A stretch of 64,000 nt of DNA from Haematobacter genomosp. 1 (GTDB lineage Bacteria; Pseudomonadota; Alphaproteobacteria; Rhodobacterales; Rhodobacteraceae), in contig NZ_NIPW01000011.1 of NCBI RefSeq assembly GCF_002196855.1, positions 124,001 to 188,000 on the forward strand. The letters are read 5' to 3'. The notes beneath the pieces were generated by a model that saw nothing but the letters and a program-made list of their open reading frames with translations, did no database searches and was not told where the DNA came from. Below are positions 54,376-63,138 of this stretch, piece by piece (the stretch's first letter is position 1; the number at the start of each line of letters is the position of its first letter). The translations under genes were made by a program, and so were the position numbers.

Positions 54376-54933
54376 TCAACTGCCGCGGCGCAGCGCAGCG
54401 ACACCGGTCCGGGCGAGTTCGATCAGCCCCAGCGGACGCATCAGGTCTGCAAAGGCATCGACCTTCTCCGGCGTGCCGGTGATCTCGAAGACAAAGCTCT
54501 CCAGCGTCGAATCCACCACCTTCGCGCGGAAGATGTCGGCCAGCCGCAGCGCCTCCACCCGCTTCTCCCCGGTGTTCTTCACCTTGATGAGCGCAAGTTC
54601 CCGCTCTACCGCGGCCCCTTCCACGGTCAGGTCGTGCACCTCATGCACCGGGACGATGCGGCCGAGCTGCGCCTTGATCTGCTCGATGACCTGCGGCGTA
54701 CCGGTGGTGACGATGGTGATCCGGCTCAGGTGGCCGGTGTGGTCCGTCTCTGCCACGGTCAGGCTGTCGATGTTGTATCCCCGCCCGGAAAACAGCCCCA
54801 CGACCCGCGCCAGAACGCCGGATTCGTTGTCCACCAGCACGGTCAGCGTGTGCCGCTCGCTCACATCCGCATTGGGATCGCGAAGATCGTAGGCAGAATG
54901 CCCGGAGGAGCCCTGCATGAGGTTCAGCGCCAT
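54376..54933 (-). CDS. ilvN: Acetolactate synthase small (regulatory) subunit
   Basis: 185 residues. Two ACT-type domains; the first starts SERHTLTVLVDNESGVLARV (about 27-46) and has GLFSGRGYNIDSLTV and TDHTGHLSRITIV. Binds valine to feedback-inhibit IlvI. 11 bp after the large subunit gene, same attenuated transcript. Called ilvH or ilvN in different genomes. Confidence 0.96.
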   Translation of the reverse strand: MALNLMQGSSGHSAYDLRDPNADVSERHTLTVLVDNESGVLARVVGLFSGRGYNIDSLTVAETDHTGHLSRITIVTTGTPQVIEQIKAQLGRIVPVHEVHDLTVEGAAVERELALIKVKNTGEKRVEALRLADIFRAKVVDSTLESFVFEITGTPEKVDAFADLMRPLGLIELARTGVAALRRGS

Positions 54934-54944
54934 GATCGTTCTCC

Positions 54945-56756
54945 TCAGACCAGAACCGCGCCCTGGGCGCCGATCGCATTCGCCGGGTCGGCATCGCCGA
55001 GCAGCATTTCGTTGTGCGGCTTGCCCGACGGGATCATCGGGAAGCAGTTCTCATGCTTCTCGACCATGCAGTCGAAGATCACCGGCCCGTCATGGGCGAT
55101 CATCTCGCGGATCGCATCGTCCAGATCGGCGGGATCGGTGCACAGAATGCCCTTCGCGCCGAAGGCTTCCGCCAGCTTGACGAAATCCGGCAGCGATTCG
55201 GACCAGGAGTGCGAATACCGCTCGCCATGCAGAAGCTGCTGCCACTGCCGCACCATGCCCAGCCGCTCGTTGTTCAGGATGAACTGCTTGACCGGCAGGC
55301 GGAACTGCATGGCCGTGCCCATCTCCTGCATGTTCATCAGCCAGGACGCCTCGCCCGCGACATTGACGACCAGCGCATCGGGATGGGCCATCTGCACGCC
55401 GATGGAGGCAGGGAAACCGTAGCCCATCGTGCCCAGCCCCCCGGATGTCATCCAGCGGTTCGGCTCGTCGAAATGCAGGAACTGCGCCGCCCACATCTGG
55501 TGCTGGCCGACCTCGGTGGTGATGTAGCGGTCCATTCCGCGGGTCATCGCTTCCAGCCGTTCGAGCGCATACTGCGGCTTGATCGTCGTCTCCGACCCGC
55601 GATAGGCGAGGCAGTTGACCGACTTCCACTCCGCGATCTGACGCCACCAGCCGGCCAGGCCCTCACGGTTCACCTTCGATCCCCGTTCCTTCCAGATACG
55701 GAGGATATCGAACAGCACCGCGCCCACGTCGCCCACGATGGGCAGATCCACCCGGACGGTCTTGTTGATCGAGGAGGGGTCGATATCGACATGCGCCTTG
55801 ATCGAACCGGGAGAGAAATCGGCCAGCCGCCCCGTGATCCGGTCGTCGAAGCGCGCGCCCAGATTGATCATCAGGTCGCAGCCATGCATGGCGAGGTTGG
55901 CCTCGTAGAGGCCGTGCATGCCGAGCATCCCGAGCCAGCCCTTGCCGGACGCGGGATAGGCCCCGAGGCCCATCAGGGTCGATGTCACGGGGAAGCCGGT
56001 CGCATCGGCGAATTCGCGCAGCAGGCGGCTCGCTTCCCGGCCGGAGTTGATGACCCCGCCACCGGTATAGAGAACCGGACGTTCCGCCGTCTCGATCAGT
56101 TCGACCAGCCGCAGGATCTGCGTGGCGTCGCCCCGGACCTGCGGCTTGTAGGGGTCGCTGTCCTTGGGCTTCGGCCGGCGATAGGCGCCGGTGGCGAACT
56201 GCACGTCCTTCGGGATGTCGATCAGCACCGGGCCGGGGCGGCCGGTGGTGGCGACGTGAAAGGCGCGGTGCAGCGTCTCCGCCAGCTTGTCGGTATCCTT
56301 GACCAGCCAGTTGTGCTTGGTGCAGGGGCGGGTGATGCCGACGGTATCGGCCTCCTGGAAGCCATCGGTCCCGATCATGAAGGTCGGCACCTGACCGGAC
56401 ATCACCACGATCGGAATGGAATCGAGCAGCGCATCCGTCAGCCCGGTAACGGCATTGGTGGCGCCGGGGCCGGAAGTGACCAGAACCACGCCCGGCTTGC
56501 CCGTGGACCGCGCATAACCTTCGGCGGCATGCACCGCCGCCTGCTCGTGCCGGACAAGGACATGGCGGATCTGGTTCTGCTGGAACAGTTCGTCATAGAT
56601 CGGCAGCACCGCGCCGCCCGGATAGCCGAAGATCACCTCGACCCCGTGATCGCGCAATGCCTGCACGATGATCTTCGCGCCGGTCAGCGCCTCACCGTTC
56701 GCGGGGCCTCGGGCGTAACGTGCGCCCTCCATCTGGCCGGGTTTCTCCGCTGTCAT
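54945..56756 (-). CDS. ilvI: Acetolactate synthase large subunit
   Basis: 603 residues from ATG 56756 after GGAGGAG. ThDP-dependent condensation of pyruvate with pyruvate or 2-oxobutyrate, first common step of valine, leucine and isoleucine synthesis. GVEVIFGYPGGAVLPIYDEL and the ThDP-activating Glu in VRHEQAAVHAAEGYARSTG begin the family pattern; GDASWLMNMQEMGTAMQFRL occurs as GEASWLMNMQEMG here, in the ThDP/Mg2+ region (Asp replaced by Glu). Controlled by the attenuator described at 56789-56890. Also called ilvB. Confidence 0.95.
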   Translation of the reverse strand: MTAEKPGQMEGARYARGPANGEALTGAKIIVQALRDHGVEVIFGYPGGAVLPIYDELFQQNQIRHVLVRHEQAAVHAAEGYARSTGKPGVVLVTSGPGATNAVTGLTDALLDSIPIVVMSGQVPTFMIGTDGFQEADTVGITRPCTKHNWLVKDTDKLAETLHRAFHVATTGRPGPVLIDIPKDVQFATGAYRRPKPKDSDPYKPQVRGDATQILRLVELIETAERPVLYTGGGVINSGREASRLLREFADATGFPVTSTLMGLGAYPASGKGWLGMLGMHGLYEANLAMHGCDLMINLGARFDDRITGRLADFSPGSIKAHVDIDPSSINKTVRVDLPIVGDVGAVLFDILRIWKERGSKVNREGLAGWWRQIAEWKSVNCLAYRGSETTIKPQYALERLEAMTRGMDRYITTEVGQHQMWAAQFLHFDEPNRWMTSGGLGTMGYGFPASIGVQMAHPDALVVNVAGEASWLMNMQEMGTAMQFRLPVKQFILNNERLGMVRQWQQLLHGERYSHSWSESLPDFVKLAEAFGAKGILCTDPADLDDAIREMIAHDGPVIFDCMVEKHENCFPMIPSGKPHNEMLLGDADPANAIGAQGAVLV

Positions 56757-56788
56757 CTTAGCTCCTCCGCCGTTCGTCTCGGCAAATG

Positions 56789-56824
56789 AAAAAGCCCCCG
56801 GAGTGATACTCGGGGGGCGCATGG
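56789..56824 (-). promoter_or_regulatory. ilvIN transcription attenuator (terminator/antiterminator)
   Basis: Terminator: on the minus strand a 11-bp GC stem with one mismatch (plus-strand arms 56794-56804 and 56808-56818) is followed by TTTTT (plus 56789-56793), an intrinsic terminator before ilvI. Antiterminator: GGCGCATGG inside the leader peptide gene (plus 56851-56859) is a perfect 9-bp complement of 56816-56824, which overlaps the terminator stem by three bases. Ribosome stalling on the leader would free the first segment and prevent termination. Confidence 0.85.
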
Positions 56825-56842
56825 GACGGAAATATGGCTTCC

Positions 56843-56890
56843 TTAACGGACCATGCGCCAACTTCCTACGATTACGATAAGACCGTTCAT
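56843..56890 (-). CDS. ilv leader peptide
   Basis: 15 codons, MNGLIVIVGSWRMVR, with Leu-Ile-Val-Ile-Val in a row at codons 4-8. GAGGGGG lies upstream of the ATG. It is the regulatory peptide of a branched-chain amino-acid attenuator: low charged Ile/Val/Leu tRNA stalls ribosomes and lets ilvIN be read. Stop is about 25 bases before the terminator stem. Confidence 0.85.
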   Translation of the reverse strand: MNGLIVIVGSWRMVR

Positions 56891-57067
56891 GTCTCGCCCC
56901 CTCGGATGGCGTTCTCATCGCATGGGTGGACGGCATCGTCAACCCAAAAGCGCAACGATCTGTCGGTGGGGTGGGGTGGGCTTTTCACAAGTTGCGCATC
57001 CGTTGCGGGGCTGGCTTTCGCCAGCGGCAAGGCTACCCTGCACTCCGGCAGCATGACGGAGGCGGCG

Positions 57068-58030
57068 ATGGCGCTCGAAGACGCGAAGACCGAAGTGGAC
57101 ACGGCGATCACACGCAGGGATGCGCGGGGTCTTTCGTATGAAAATGCCTTCGGCGGCGCGACCTCCTTCCTGCGGCGGCGCTATACGAAGGATCTGGCGG
57201 GATACGATCTGGCCGTTACCGGCGTGCCCTTCGATCAGGCCGTGACCCATCGCCCCGGCACCCGCTTCGGCCCGCGTGCGATCCGGGAGGCGTCCACGCT
57301 CCAGGCCTTCGACCCGCCCTATGGCTGGGGGTTCGATCCGCTGTCGGATTTCTCCATCGCCGATTATGGCGATCTGGCCTTCGACTATGCCCGGCCTGCG
57401 GACTTTCCCGAGACGCTGGCCGCGCATATCCGCGGCATCCACGATCAGGGGGCAGCGGTGATCGCACTCGGCGGCGATCATTCGATCAGCCACCCGATTC
57501 TGCGCGCCCATGCGGAGCGGTTCGGGCCGCTCGCGCTTGTCCACTTCGACGCGCATTCCGATACATGGCCTGATGACGATACGGGCCGCGTCGATCACGG
57601 CACGATGTTCTACAAGGCGGTGAAGGAGGGGGTGATCGACGTGGCGCATTCCGTGCAGGTCGGCATTCGCACGACAAATACCGATACTCTCGGCCTCCAT
57701 GTCATTGACGCCTTCGACGTGCATGAGACCAGCCCCCGCGCCGTGGCGGAGAAGGTCCGCAGCATCGTGGACGATCGGCCGGTCTATGTCAGCTTCGATA
57801 TCGACTGCCTCGACCCCGCCTTTGCTCCGGGGACCGGGACGCCGGTCTGGGGCGGTCTGTCTTCGGCGCAGGCGGCGATCATCCTGCGGCGGCTTGCGGG
57901 CATCAACATGGTTGGCGGCGACGTGGTCGAAGTGTCGCCGCCCTATGACACGGCGGGAATCACGGCGGTGGCCGGAGCGCATGTCGCGACGGAGCTGATC
58001 TGCCTCTGGGCCTGGCCTCGCCGCCGCTAG
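57068..58030 (+). CDS. speB: Agmatinase-family ureohydrolase
   Basis: 320 residues from ATG 57068, which has GGAGG 6 bases upstream; ATG 57053 has none. Binuclear Mn sites: GGDHSISHP (about 135), HFDAHSDTW (about 158-166), YVSFDIDCLDPAFAPGTGTP split here as SFDIDCLDP and FAPGTGTP (about 242-258). Agmatine to putrescine plus urea is the usual activity; guanidinobutyrase or other ureohydrolase specificity cannot be excluded. Divergent from ilvIN; convergent with the GST gene with zero gap. Confidence 0.88.
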   Translation: MALEDAKTEVDTAITRRDARGLSYENAFGGATSFLRRRYTKDLAGYDLAVTGVPFDQAVTHRPGTRFGPRAIREASTLQAFDPPYGWGFDPLSDFSIADYGDLAFDYARPADFPETLAAHIRGIHDQGAAVIALGGDHSISHPILRAHAERFGPLALVHFDAHSDTWPDDDTGRVDHGTMFYKAVKEGVIDVAHSVQVGIRTTNTDTLGLHVIDAFDVHETSPRAVAEKVRSIVDDRPVYVSFDIDCLDPAFAPGTGTPVWGGLSSAQAAIILRRLAGINMVGGDVVEVSPPYDTAGITAVAGAHVATELICLWAWPRRR

Positions 58031-58900
58031 TCAGCCGCGAAGCAGGGCCATGAAGGCGGGCCATGCTTCCGGGTCCGCCACCGTCTTGTCGCGGCAGAAG
58101 GCGTTGCAGAAGCCGAAGACGCGTCCCTCGGCCTTCAGGAAATGCGTGACCGGACGACCGGAATAGGGGCAGGTCTCGTTCTCTGCCGGACCCTGACCGA
58201 CCGCCTCGGCAGGGATCGGCGCGGGGCCGGGCCATGGGCGGCGGGGATAGTCGCGGCGATAGACCTCCTGATCGGGGAAATCGACCAGCGACATCGCGCG
58301 CCAGCGGCGGAAGGAGGGGTGGGAGAGATGCGCCTGCATATAGGCCAGCGCCTCCGGTCCCACGGGAAGGTTGTACGTGGCGATACGTGCCGCAATCGGC
58401 GCATAGAAGGCATCCGCTGCCGAATAGGCACCGCAGAGCCACGAGCCCTTGCTTTCCGTTTCCGCGCGCGCGTCCGACCAGATGGTTTCGATCCGGGCGA
58501 GGTCGGCCAGTACGCCCTCCGGCGGGTTGCTGTTCGTATAGGAGGCCCGGAGGTTCATGGTGGAATGATCGCGGAGGGGCGCGAAGCCCGAGTGCATCTC
58601 CGCCACCAGCCGCCGGGCGACGGCGCGAGCGGCCGGCCCGGCGGGCCAGATGCCGACACCCGGCTCCCGCGAGGCCAGTTCCTCGGCAATGGCGATGGTG
58701 TCGGAGATGACGGTGCCCTCTGCCGTGCGGATCACCGGAACCGTGCGTGCAGGGGGGAAGGCGGCAATGGCGGCGGCGAAATCCGGGCTGTACATCCGCA
58801 CCGCCTTGACCTTCACCGGAATGCCGAACGCGTCGAACAGCAGCCAGCCCCGCATCGACCAGCTCGAATAAGCCCGGTCTCCGATCAACAGCTCATACAT
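58031..58900 (-). CDS. Glutathione S-transferase with Cys-rich C-terminal tail
   Basis: 289 residues from ATG 58900, preceded by GGGAGATTG. N-terminal thioredoxin fold with the GST start YELLIGDRAYSSWSMRGWL and PPARTVPVIRTAEGTVISDT, then the helical GST domain. The last 55 residues add CPYSGRPVTHFLKAEGRVFG and FCNAFCRDKTVADP, a CPxSG...FCxxFC arrangement like a small YHS/TRASH-type metal domain not present in ordinary GSTs. Ends directly at the speB stop on the opposite strand. Confidence 0.88.
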   Translation of the reverse strand: MYELLIGDRAYSSWSMRGWLLFDAFGIPVKVKAVRMYSPDFAAAIAAFPPARTVPVIRTAEGTVISDTIAIAEELASREPGVGIWPAGPAARAVARRLVAEMHSGFAPLRDHSTMNLRASYTNSNPPEGVLADLARIETIWSDARAETESKGSWLCGAYSAADAFYAPIAARIATYNLPVGPEALAYMQAHLSHPSFRRWRAMSLVDFPDQEVYRRDYPRRPWPGPAPIPAEAVGQGPAENETCPYSGRPVTHFLKAEGRVFGFCNAFCRDKTVADPEAWPAFMALLRG

Positions 58901-58976
58901 CGCAATCTCCCTTCGTGCCGCTTCAGATAGCAGGGCGGCGTTCAATCATGAAAATGCATATTTGTCGGCTAGTTCA

Positions 58977-59561
58977 TCAAGATTTGTGATCGAATCTGCG
59001 GTTGGCGAACAGGCAGCGGCGCTGACCGTCAACGATATCGATGCGGAAGAGGGATAGCGGCGCGACCGGTTGGCTGAATGCCTCGGTCGCTGACTTGCCG
59101 TTCGCGCGCTGAAGTTCAGAGAGGATCACCCCGAAATGCGCGACGCAGATGATGTCGCGGCCCGGATGAAGCAGGGTAAGCCTGTCCACCGCCTCCGCCG
59201 TGCGACGGCACAGCATGTTCCAGCTCTCCCCGCCGGGGGGTGCGATGTCGCCCGGCTGTTCCCAGAAGCGGCGGGCGAGCGTGCCATCGCGCGCGGATAT
59301 CTCGTCCGCCGTGAGTTGCTCCCAGTCTCCGAAGCCGATTTCCCGCAGGCCGGCCTCGTGCGGAAGGCGGGTTCCCGGGATCAGGTCCGCCGTCGCCACG
59401 GCCCGTTTCAGATCGGAGGAGACGACGAGGGCCTGCTCCGGCAGCTCGGCGAGCAGACGCTCGATGGTTCCGCTGTCGCTGAGATCGGCGGGTAGGTCGG
59501 TCCAGCCGACCATCCCTTTGGCATGGGTCGGCCCGTGGCGTATCCACCACCAGCGGCTCAC
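58977..59561 (-). CDS. Histidine phosphatase, CobC-like
   Basis: 194 residues. Phosphoglycerate-mutase-like RHG motif WWIRHGPTHAKGMVGW at the N-terminus and the second His in IICVAHFGVILSEL near 140. Overlapping cobU by 4 bp, so likely alpha-ribazole-5'-phosphate phosphatase (CobC) in B12 nucleotide-loop assembly. The family also has other phosphatases. Confidence 0.82.
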   Translation of the reverse strand: MSRWWWIRHGPTHAKGMVGWTDLPADLSDSGTIERLLAELPEQALVVSSDLKRAVATADLIPGTRLPHEAGLREIGFGDWEQLTADEISARDGTLARRFWEQPGDIAPPGGESWNMLCRRTAEAVDRLTLLHPGRDIICVAHFGVILSELQRANGKSATEAFSQPVAPLSLFRIDIVDGQRRCLFANRRFDHKS

Positions 59562-60094
59562 GGAAGCTCTCCCTTCAGCACCAGCGGGAGGCCCGCGACA
59601 ACAAGCACCGCCACATCCGCAAGCGCCGCGAGCCGTTGGTTCAATTGCCCCTGCGCCGCACGGAAGGCACGGGAAAGGGGGTGCATGGGCACGATGCCCA
59701 GCCCGGTTTCATTGGAGACGATCACCACCGTTCCCCGTGCCGCTGCGAGCGCGGTTTCCAGCCCGGAAAACGCCGTGGGAAGGTCCGCCTCTCCTGCCGT
59801 CTCCGCCAACATCTGACCGGAGAGCCAGAGCGTCGCGCAGTCGAGCAGGGCAACTTCGTCCTTGGCCAATGCGGCGAGCGTGGCCTCGGTTCTCCCCTCC
59901 ACAATGCGCCACTCCGGGCCGCGGCGCGCCTTGTGGCGCTCCACCCGCTCCGCCATCTCCTCATCCTCGATAGCGGCGGTCGCGATATAGCAAAGGCGCG
60001 CGTTCGATCCGGCCAGTTGCTTGACCAAGTTCTCTGCAAAAACCGACTTCCCGGAATCCGCGCCGCCCAAAATCAGAAAAAGTTTTTTTTGCAT
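59558..60094 (-). CDS. cobU: Adenosylcobinamide kinase / guanylyltransferase
   Basis: 178 residues. P-loop LILGGADSGKSVFAENLV with the GG..SGKS at 10-17, AAIEDEEMAERVERHKARRG (catalytic His) and the DVLLVDCLTLW-equivalent VALLDCATLWLSG. Phosphorylates then GMP-activates adenosylcobinamide. Supplies cobalamin for enzymes such as the mutase at 10.7 kb. An A/T-rich start codon context (8 T's) precedes it. Divergent from rpoH. Confidence 0.92.
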   Translation of the reverse strand: MQKKLFLILGGADSGKSVFAENLVKQLAGSNARLCYIATAAIEDEEMAERVERHKARRGPEWRIVEGRTEATLAALAKDEVALLDCATLWLSGQMLAETAGEADLPTAFSGLETALAAARGTVVIVSNETGLGIVPMHPLSRAFRAAQGQLNQRLAALADVAVLVVAGLPLVLKGELP

Positions 60095-60196
60095 ATGTCG
60101 TGAACTTTTTCCGATCTGACGAGTTTTCAGCCTGCGTAGCACGGAAACGCCGCAAGGCAAGAGCCCTGAGGGGCCACCCGGAAGGACAGGTGAACC

Positions 60197-61066
60197 ATGC
60201 TGGAAATCAGAGAAAGCGGCCTTATGCGCCGCGCGATGACCGCAGAGATGCTTGACGCCGATACAGAACGCTCGCTCGCCGAAGCCTGGCGGGACCGGGG
60301 CGATGAAGCGGCTCTGCATCGCTTGGTCACCGCCTATCTGCGGCTCGCGATCTCCATGGCAATGAAATTCCGTCGTTATGGCGTGCCGATGGGAGACCTT
60401 TTGCAGGAATCCATCGTCGGTCTCATGAAAGCGGCGGAGAAGTTCGACCCTGATCGCGGCGTGCGCTTCTCCACCTACGCCGTGTGGTGGATCAAGGCCT
60501 CCATTCAGGATCACGTGATGCGGAACTGGTCGTTGGTCCGCACCGGATCCACGACGGTGCAGAAGTCGCTTTTCTTCAACCTCCACCGCGTCCGCGCCCG
60601 GCTGGAGCGGGAAGCCCGTCAGCGGGGTGAGGACCTTGCGGGGAACGAACTTCTGCAGGCCGTCGCCGACGAGCTTGGCGTTTCGCTGCGCGATGTGACG
60701 GAGATGGAGCGCCGCATGTCCGGGCAGGATCAGTCGCTGAACGCGGTTCAGGGCGCGGAAGAAGGCCGGGAGTGGATCGACGCGCTGGAGGATGACACGC
60801 CCCGCGCCGAGGAGGTTTACGAATCCCGCCACGATACGCTGCGCCTGCGCAACTGGCTGATGACGGCCATGGGCGATCTTTCGGAACGCGAGCGGTATAT
60901 CGTGCGGGAGCGCCGCCTGCGCCCGCAGCCCCGCACGCTCGACAGCCTCGGCACGGAACTGGGGCTTTCCAAGGAGCGTGTGCGGCAGATCGAGACGGCA
61001 GCCTTCGCCCGGCTTCGTAAGAGCCTTGAAACCCGCAACCGGGAGGTGCACCACTTCTTCTCATGA
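60197..61066 (+). CDS. rpoH: RpoH-family sigma-32 factor (RpoHII-like)
   Basis: 289 residues. Sigma-70 region 2 with DLLQESIVGLMKAAEKFDPD and FSTYAVWWIKASIQDHVM, the RpoH box QKSLFFNLHRVRARLE near 121-136, region 4 with SLGTELGLSKERVRQIE. In R. sphaeroides a second heat-shock sigma, RpoHII, serves photooxidative stress; the position before coaBC-dut suggests the same paralogue. Overlaps chaN by four bases. Confidence 0.93.
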   Translation: MLEIRESGLMRRAMTAEMLDADTERSLAEAWRDRGDEAALHRLVTAYLRLAISMAMKFRRYGVPMGDLLQESIVGLMKAAEKFDPDRGVRFSTYAVWWIKASIQDHVMRNWSLVRTGSTTVQKSLFFNLHRVRARLEREARQRGEDLAGNELLQAVADELGVSLRDVTEMERRMSGQDQSLNAVQGAEEGREWIDALEDDTPRAEEVYESRHDTLRLRNWLMTAMGDLSERERYIVRERRLRPQPRTLDSLGTELGLSKERVRQIETAAFARLRKSLETRNREVHHFFS

Positions 61067-61866
61067 AGTGGTTTGCCCCCGTGCTTTTCATCGCCGCGGC
61101 TCCGGTCGCGGCGGATGCCGTTCTGCCCGCGCGGCTGGATGACCTGCCCCCGGCAGAGGTGATCCTGCTGGGCGAGGTGCATGACAATCCGCGCCATCAT
61201 GAAAATCAGGCCCGTGCCGTCGCCGCGTTGAAGCCAAAGGCGCTTGTCTTTGAAATGCTGACGCCGGCGCAGGCGGATCTCGTCACCCCGCAGGCCCGCC
61301 AGTCGTCAGACGCGCTGGCGCTTGCCACAGGTTGGGCGACAAGCGGCTGGCCGGATTTCTCGCTCTACTGGCCCATTTTCGCGGCTGCCCCGGAGGCGGC
61401 GATCCTCGGCGCAGGCGTGACGCGGGAGGATATGGCGGGGCTGAGGGAAAAGGGCGCCGCAGCGCTGTTCGGGCCGGAGGCGCACCGCTTCGCGCTTGAT
61501 CGGCCGCTCCCCGCGGAGGCACAGCAGGCGGCGGAGGAGGAGCAGCGGCTCGCACATTGCGACATGCTGCCGGGTGACCTGCTCCCCATGATGGTGGATG
61601 CCCAGCGGCTAAGGGATGCAGCTCTGGCACGCGCGACGCTGAGGGCGCTGGCGGAGCATGGTCCGCCCGTGGTGGTGATCGCCGGATCAGGGCATGTGCG
61701 GGCGGGGGCCGTTCCGGCAATGCTGAAGACCGCGGCCCCTGATCTGCGCGTGATCTCCGTCGGTCAGGTGGAGGAGGGCGCGGCGGCGCAGCAACCCTTC
61801 GACCTGTGGATCGTCACGCCGCCGGAACCGCGCGACGATCCTTGCGCCTCGCTCCGCAAACCGTGA
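61063..61866 (+). CDS. ChaN-family periplasmic protein
   Basis: 267 residues. Signal peptide MKWFAPVLFIAAAPVAADA, then the family motif LLGEVHDNPRHHENQARAV with paired His residues and VIAGSGHVRAGAVPAML. ChaN relatives bind heme and are lipoproteins; no lipobox Cys is seen here, so this one is likely soluble periplasmic. Translationally coupled to rpoH (ATGA). Confidence 0.82.
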   Translation: MKWFAPVLFIAAAPVAADAVLPARLDDLPPAEVILLGEVHDNPRHHENQARAVAALKPKALVFEMLTPAQADLVTPQARQSSDALALATGWATSGWPDFSLYWPIFAAAPEAAILGAGVTREDMAGLREKGAAALFGPEAHRFALDRPLPAEAQQAAEEEQRLAHCDMLPGDLLPMMVDAQRLRDAALARATLRALAEHGPPVVVIAGSGHVRAGAVPAMLKTAAPDLRVISVGQVEEGAAAQQPFDLWIVTPPEPRDDPCASLRKP

Positions 61867-61927
61867 TCGCGGCTTGCTCCCGCCGCATCGAACGGGGATA
61901 GATGAAACGGGACGGCGGAGGCGGGAC

Positions 61928-63124
61928 GTGCTGGACGGCAAACATATCCTGATGATCATCGGTGGCGGCGTGGCCGCGACCAAGGCGCTCGACCTCATCC
62001 GGCGGTTGCGGGACCGGGGGGCAGAGGTGACACCGGTTCTCACACCCGCCGCGGAGCATTTCGTGACGCCGCTCTCGGCCTCCGCGCTTGCCGCACGGAA
62101 GTGCTACCGAGACCTCTTTGACCTCACGGATGAGGCGGAGATGGGACATATCCAGCTTTCCCGTGCTGCCGATCTGGTCGTCGTCTGTCCCGCGACCGCG
62201 GATCTGCTGGCCAAGATGGCAGCCGGACTCGCCAATGATCTGGCCTCCACGCTGCTGCTCGCGACGGACAAGCAGGTGCTTGTCGTTCCCGCGATGAACG
62301 TGCGGATGTGGGAGCACCCCGCGACCCGCCGTAATGTGGAGCAGCTCCGTGCGGATGGCATCCTGTTCGCAGGCCCGGTGGACGGACCCATGGCCTGCGG
62401 CGAATACGGTCCCGGCCGGATGGTGGAAGTGCCGCAGATCGTGGCGACCGTCGCTTCGGTGTTCGACAGCGGGCCGCTCTCGGGCCGGCATGTGCTTGTC
62501 ACCTCCGGGCCCACCCATGAACCGATCGACCCGGTGCGCTATATCGCCAACCGCTCCTCCGGTGCGCAGGGGACGGCCATTGCCGCCGCGCTCCGCGACA
62601 TGGGCGCGCGGGTGACCTTCGTGACCGGTCCGGCCAGCGTGCCGCCGCCCTCCGGCGTCGCTGTCATCCGTGTGGAGACCGCAGAGGAGATGCTGGCCGC
62701 GGTTCAGGGTGCTCTGCCCGCCGACGCCGCAGTCTTTGCCGCAGCCGTGGCGGATTGGCAGGTGGCCAACCGGGGCGAGGCGAAGATCAAGAAGCAGGCG
62801 GATGGCAGCCTTCCCGCGCTCTCCTTCCGGGAGAACCCGGACATTCTGGCGACCGTGGGCCGCATGGGCGTGGGCCGTCCCCGGCTGGTTGTGGGTTTCG
62901 CGGCGGAGACGAACGACGTGATCGCCCATGCGACTGCGAAGCTTGCCCGAAAGGGGGCCGACTGGATCGTGGCCAATGATGTCAGTCCGGCGACCGGAAT
63001 CATGGGCGGGACGGAGAATGCCGTAACGCTCATCAGTGCCGATGGGCAGGAACCCTGGCCGCGTCTCCCCAAGGAGGAGGTCGCGGCCCGTCTCGCCCGG
63101 CGGATCGCCGAAGCGCTCAAGTGA
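61928..63124 (+). CDS. coaBC: Phosphopantothenoylcysteine decarboxylase/synthase
   Basis: 398 residues, GTG start (GGAGGCGGGAC upstream). CoaC flavodoxin-like half: IIGGGVAATKALDLIRRL, PAMNVRMWEHPATRRN and MACGEYGPGRMVE with its active Cys. CoaB half: VLVTSGPTHEPIDPVRYIAN, AAVADWQVANRGEAKIKK, the substrate/CTP site. Two steps of coenzyme A synthesis. Next to dut as in many bacteria. Confidence 0.95.
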   Translation: MLDGKHILMIIGGGVAATKALDLIRRLRDRGAEVTPVLTPAAEHFVTPLSASALAARKCYRDLFDLTDEAEMGHIQLSRAADLVVVCPATADLLAKMAAGLANDLASTLLLATDKQVLVVPAMNVRMWEHPATRRNVEQLRADGILFAGPVDGPMACGEYGPGRMVEVPQIVATVASVFDSGPLSGRHVLVTSGPTHEPIDPVRYIANRSSGAQGTAIAAALRDMGARVTFVTGPASVPPPSGVAVIRVETAEEMLAAVQGALPADAAVFAAAVADWQVANRGEAKIKKQADGSLPALSFRENPDILATVGRMGVGRPRLVVGFAAETNDVIAHATAKLARKGADWIVANDVSPATGIMGGTENAVTLISADGQEPWPRLPKEEVAARLARRIAEALK

Positions 63125-63138
63125 CAGGAAGGATGAAG

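Noticed and set aside
54945-56942. A longer start for ilvI at 56942
   Set aside because: The extra 62 residues run through the attenuator and leader peptide; ATG 56756 has a strong GGAGGAG.
56834-57067. An extra 78 N-terminal residues on the agmatinase
   Set aside because: They overlap the ilv leader region on the other strand, and ATG 57068 has the only good Shine-Dalgarno.
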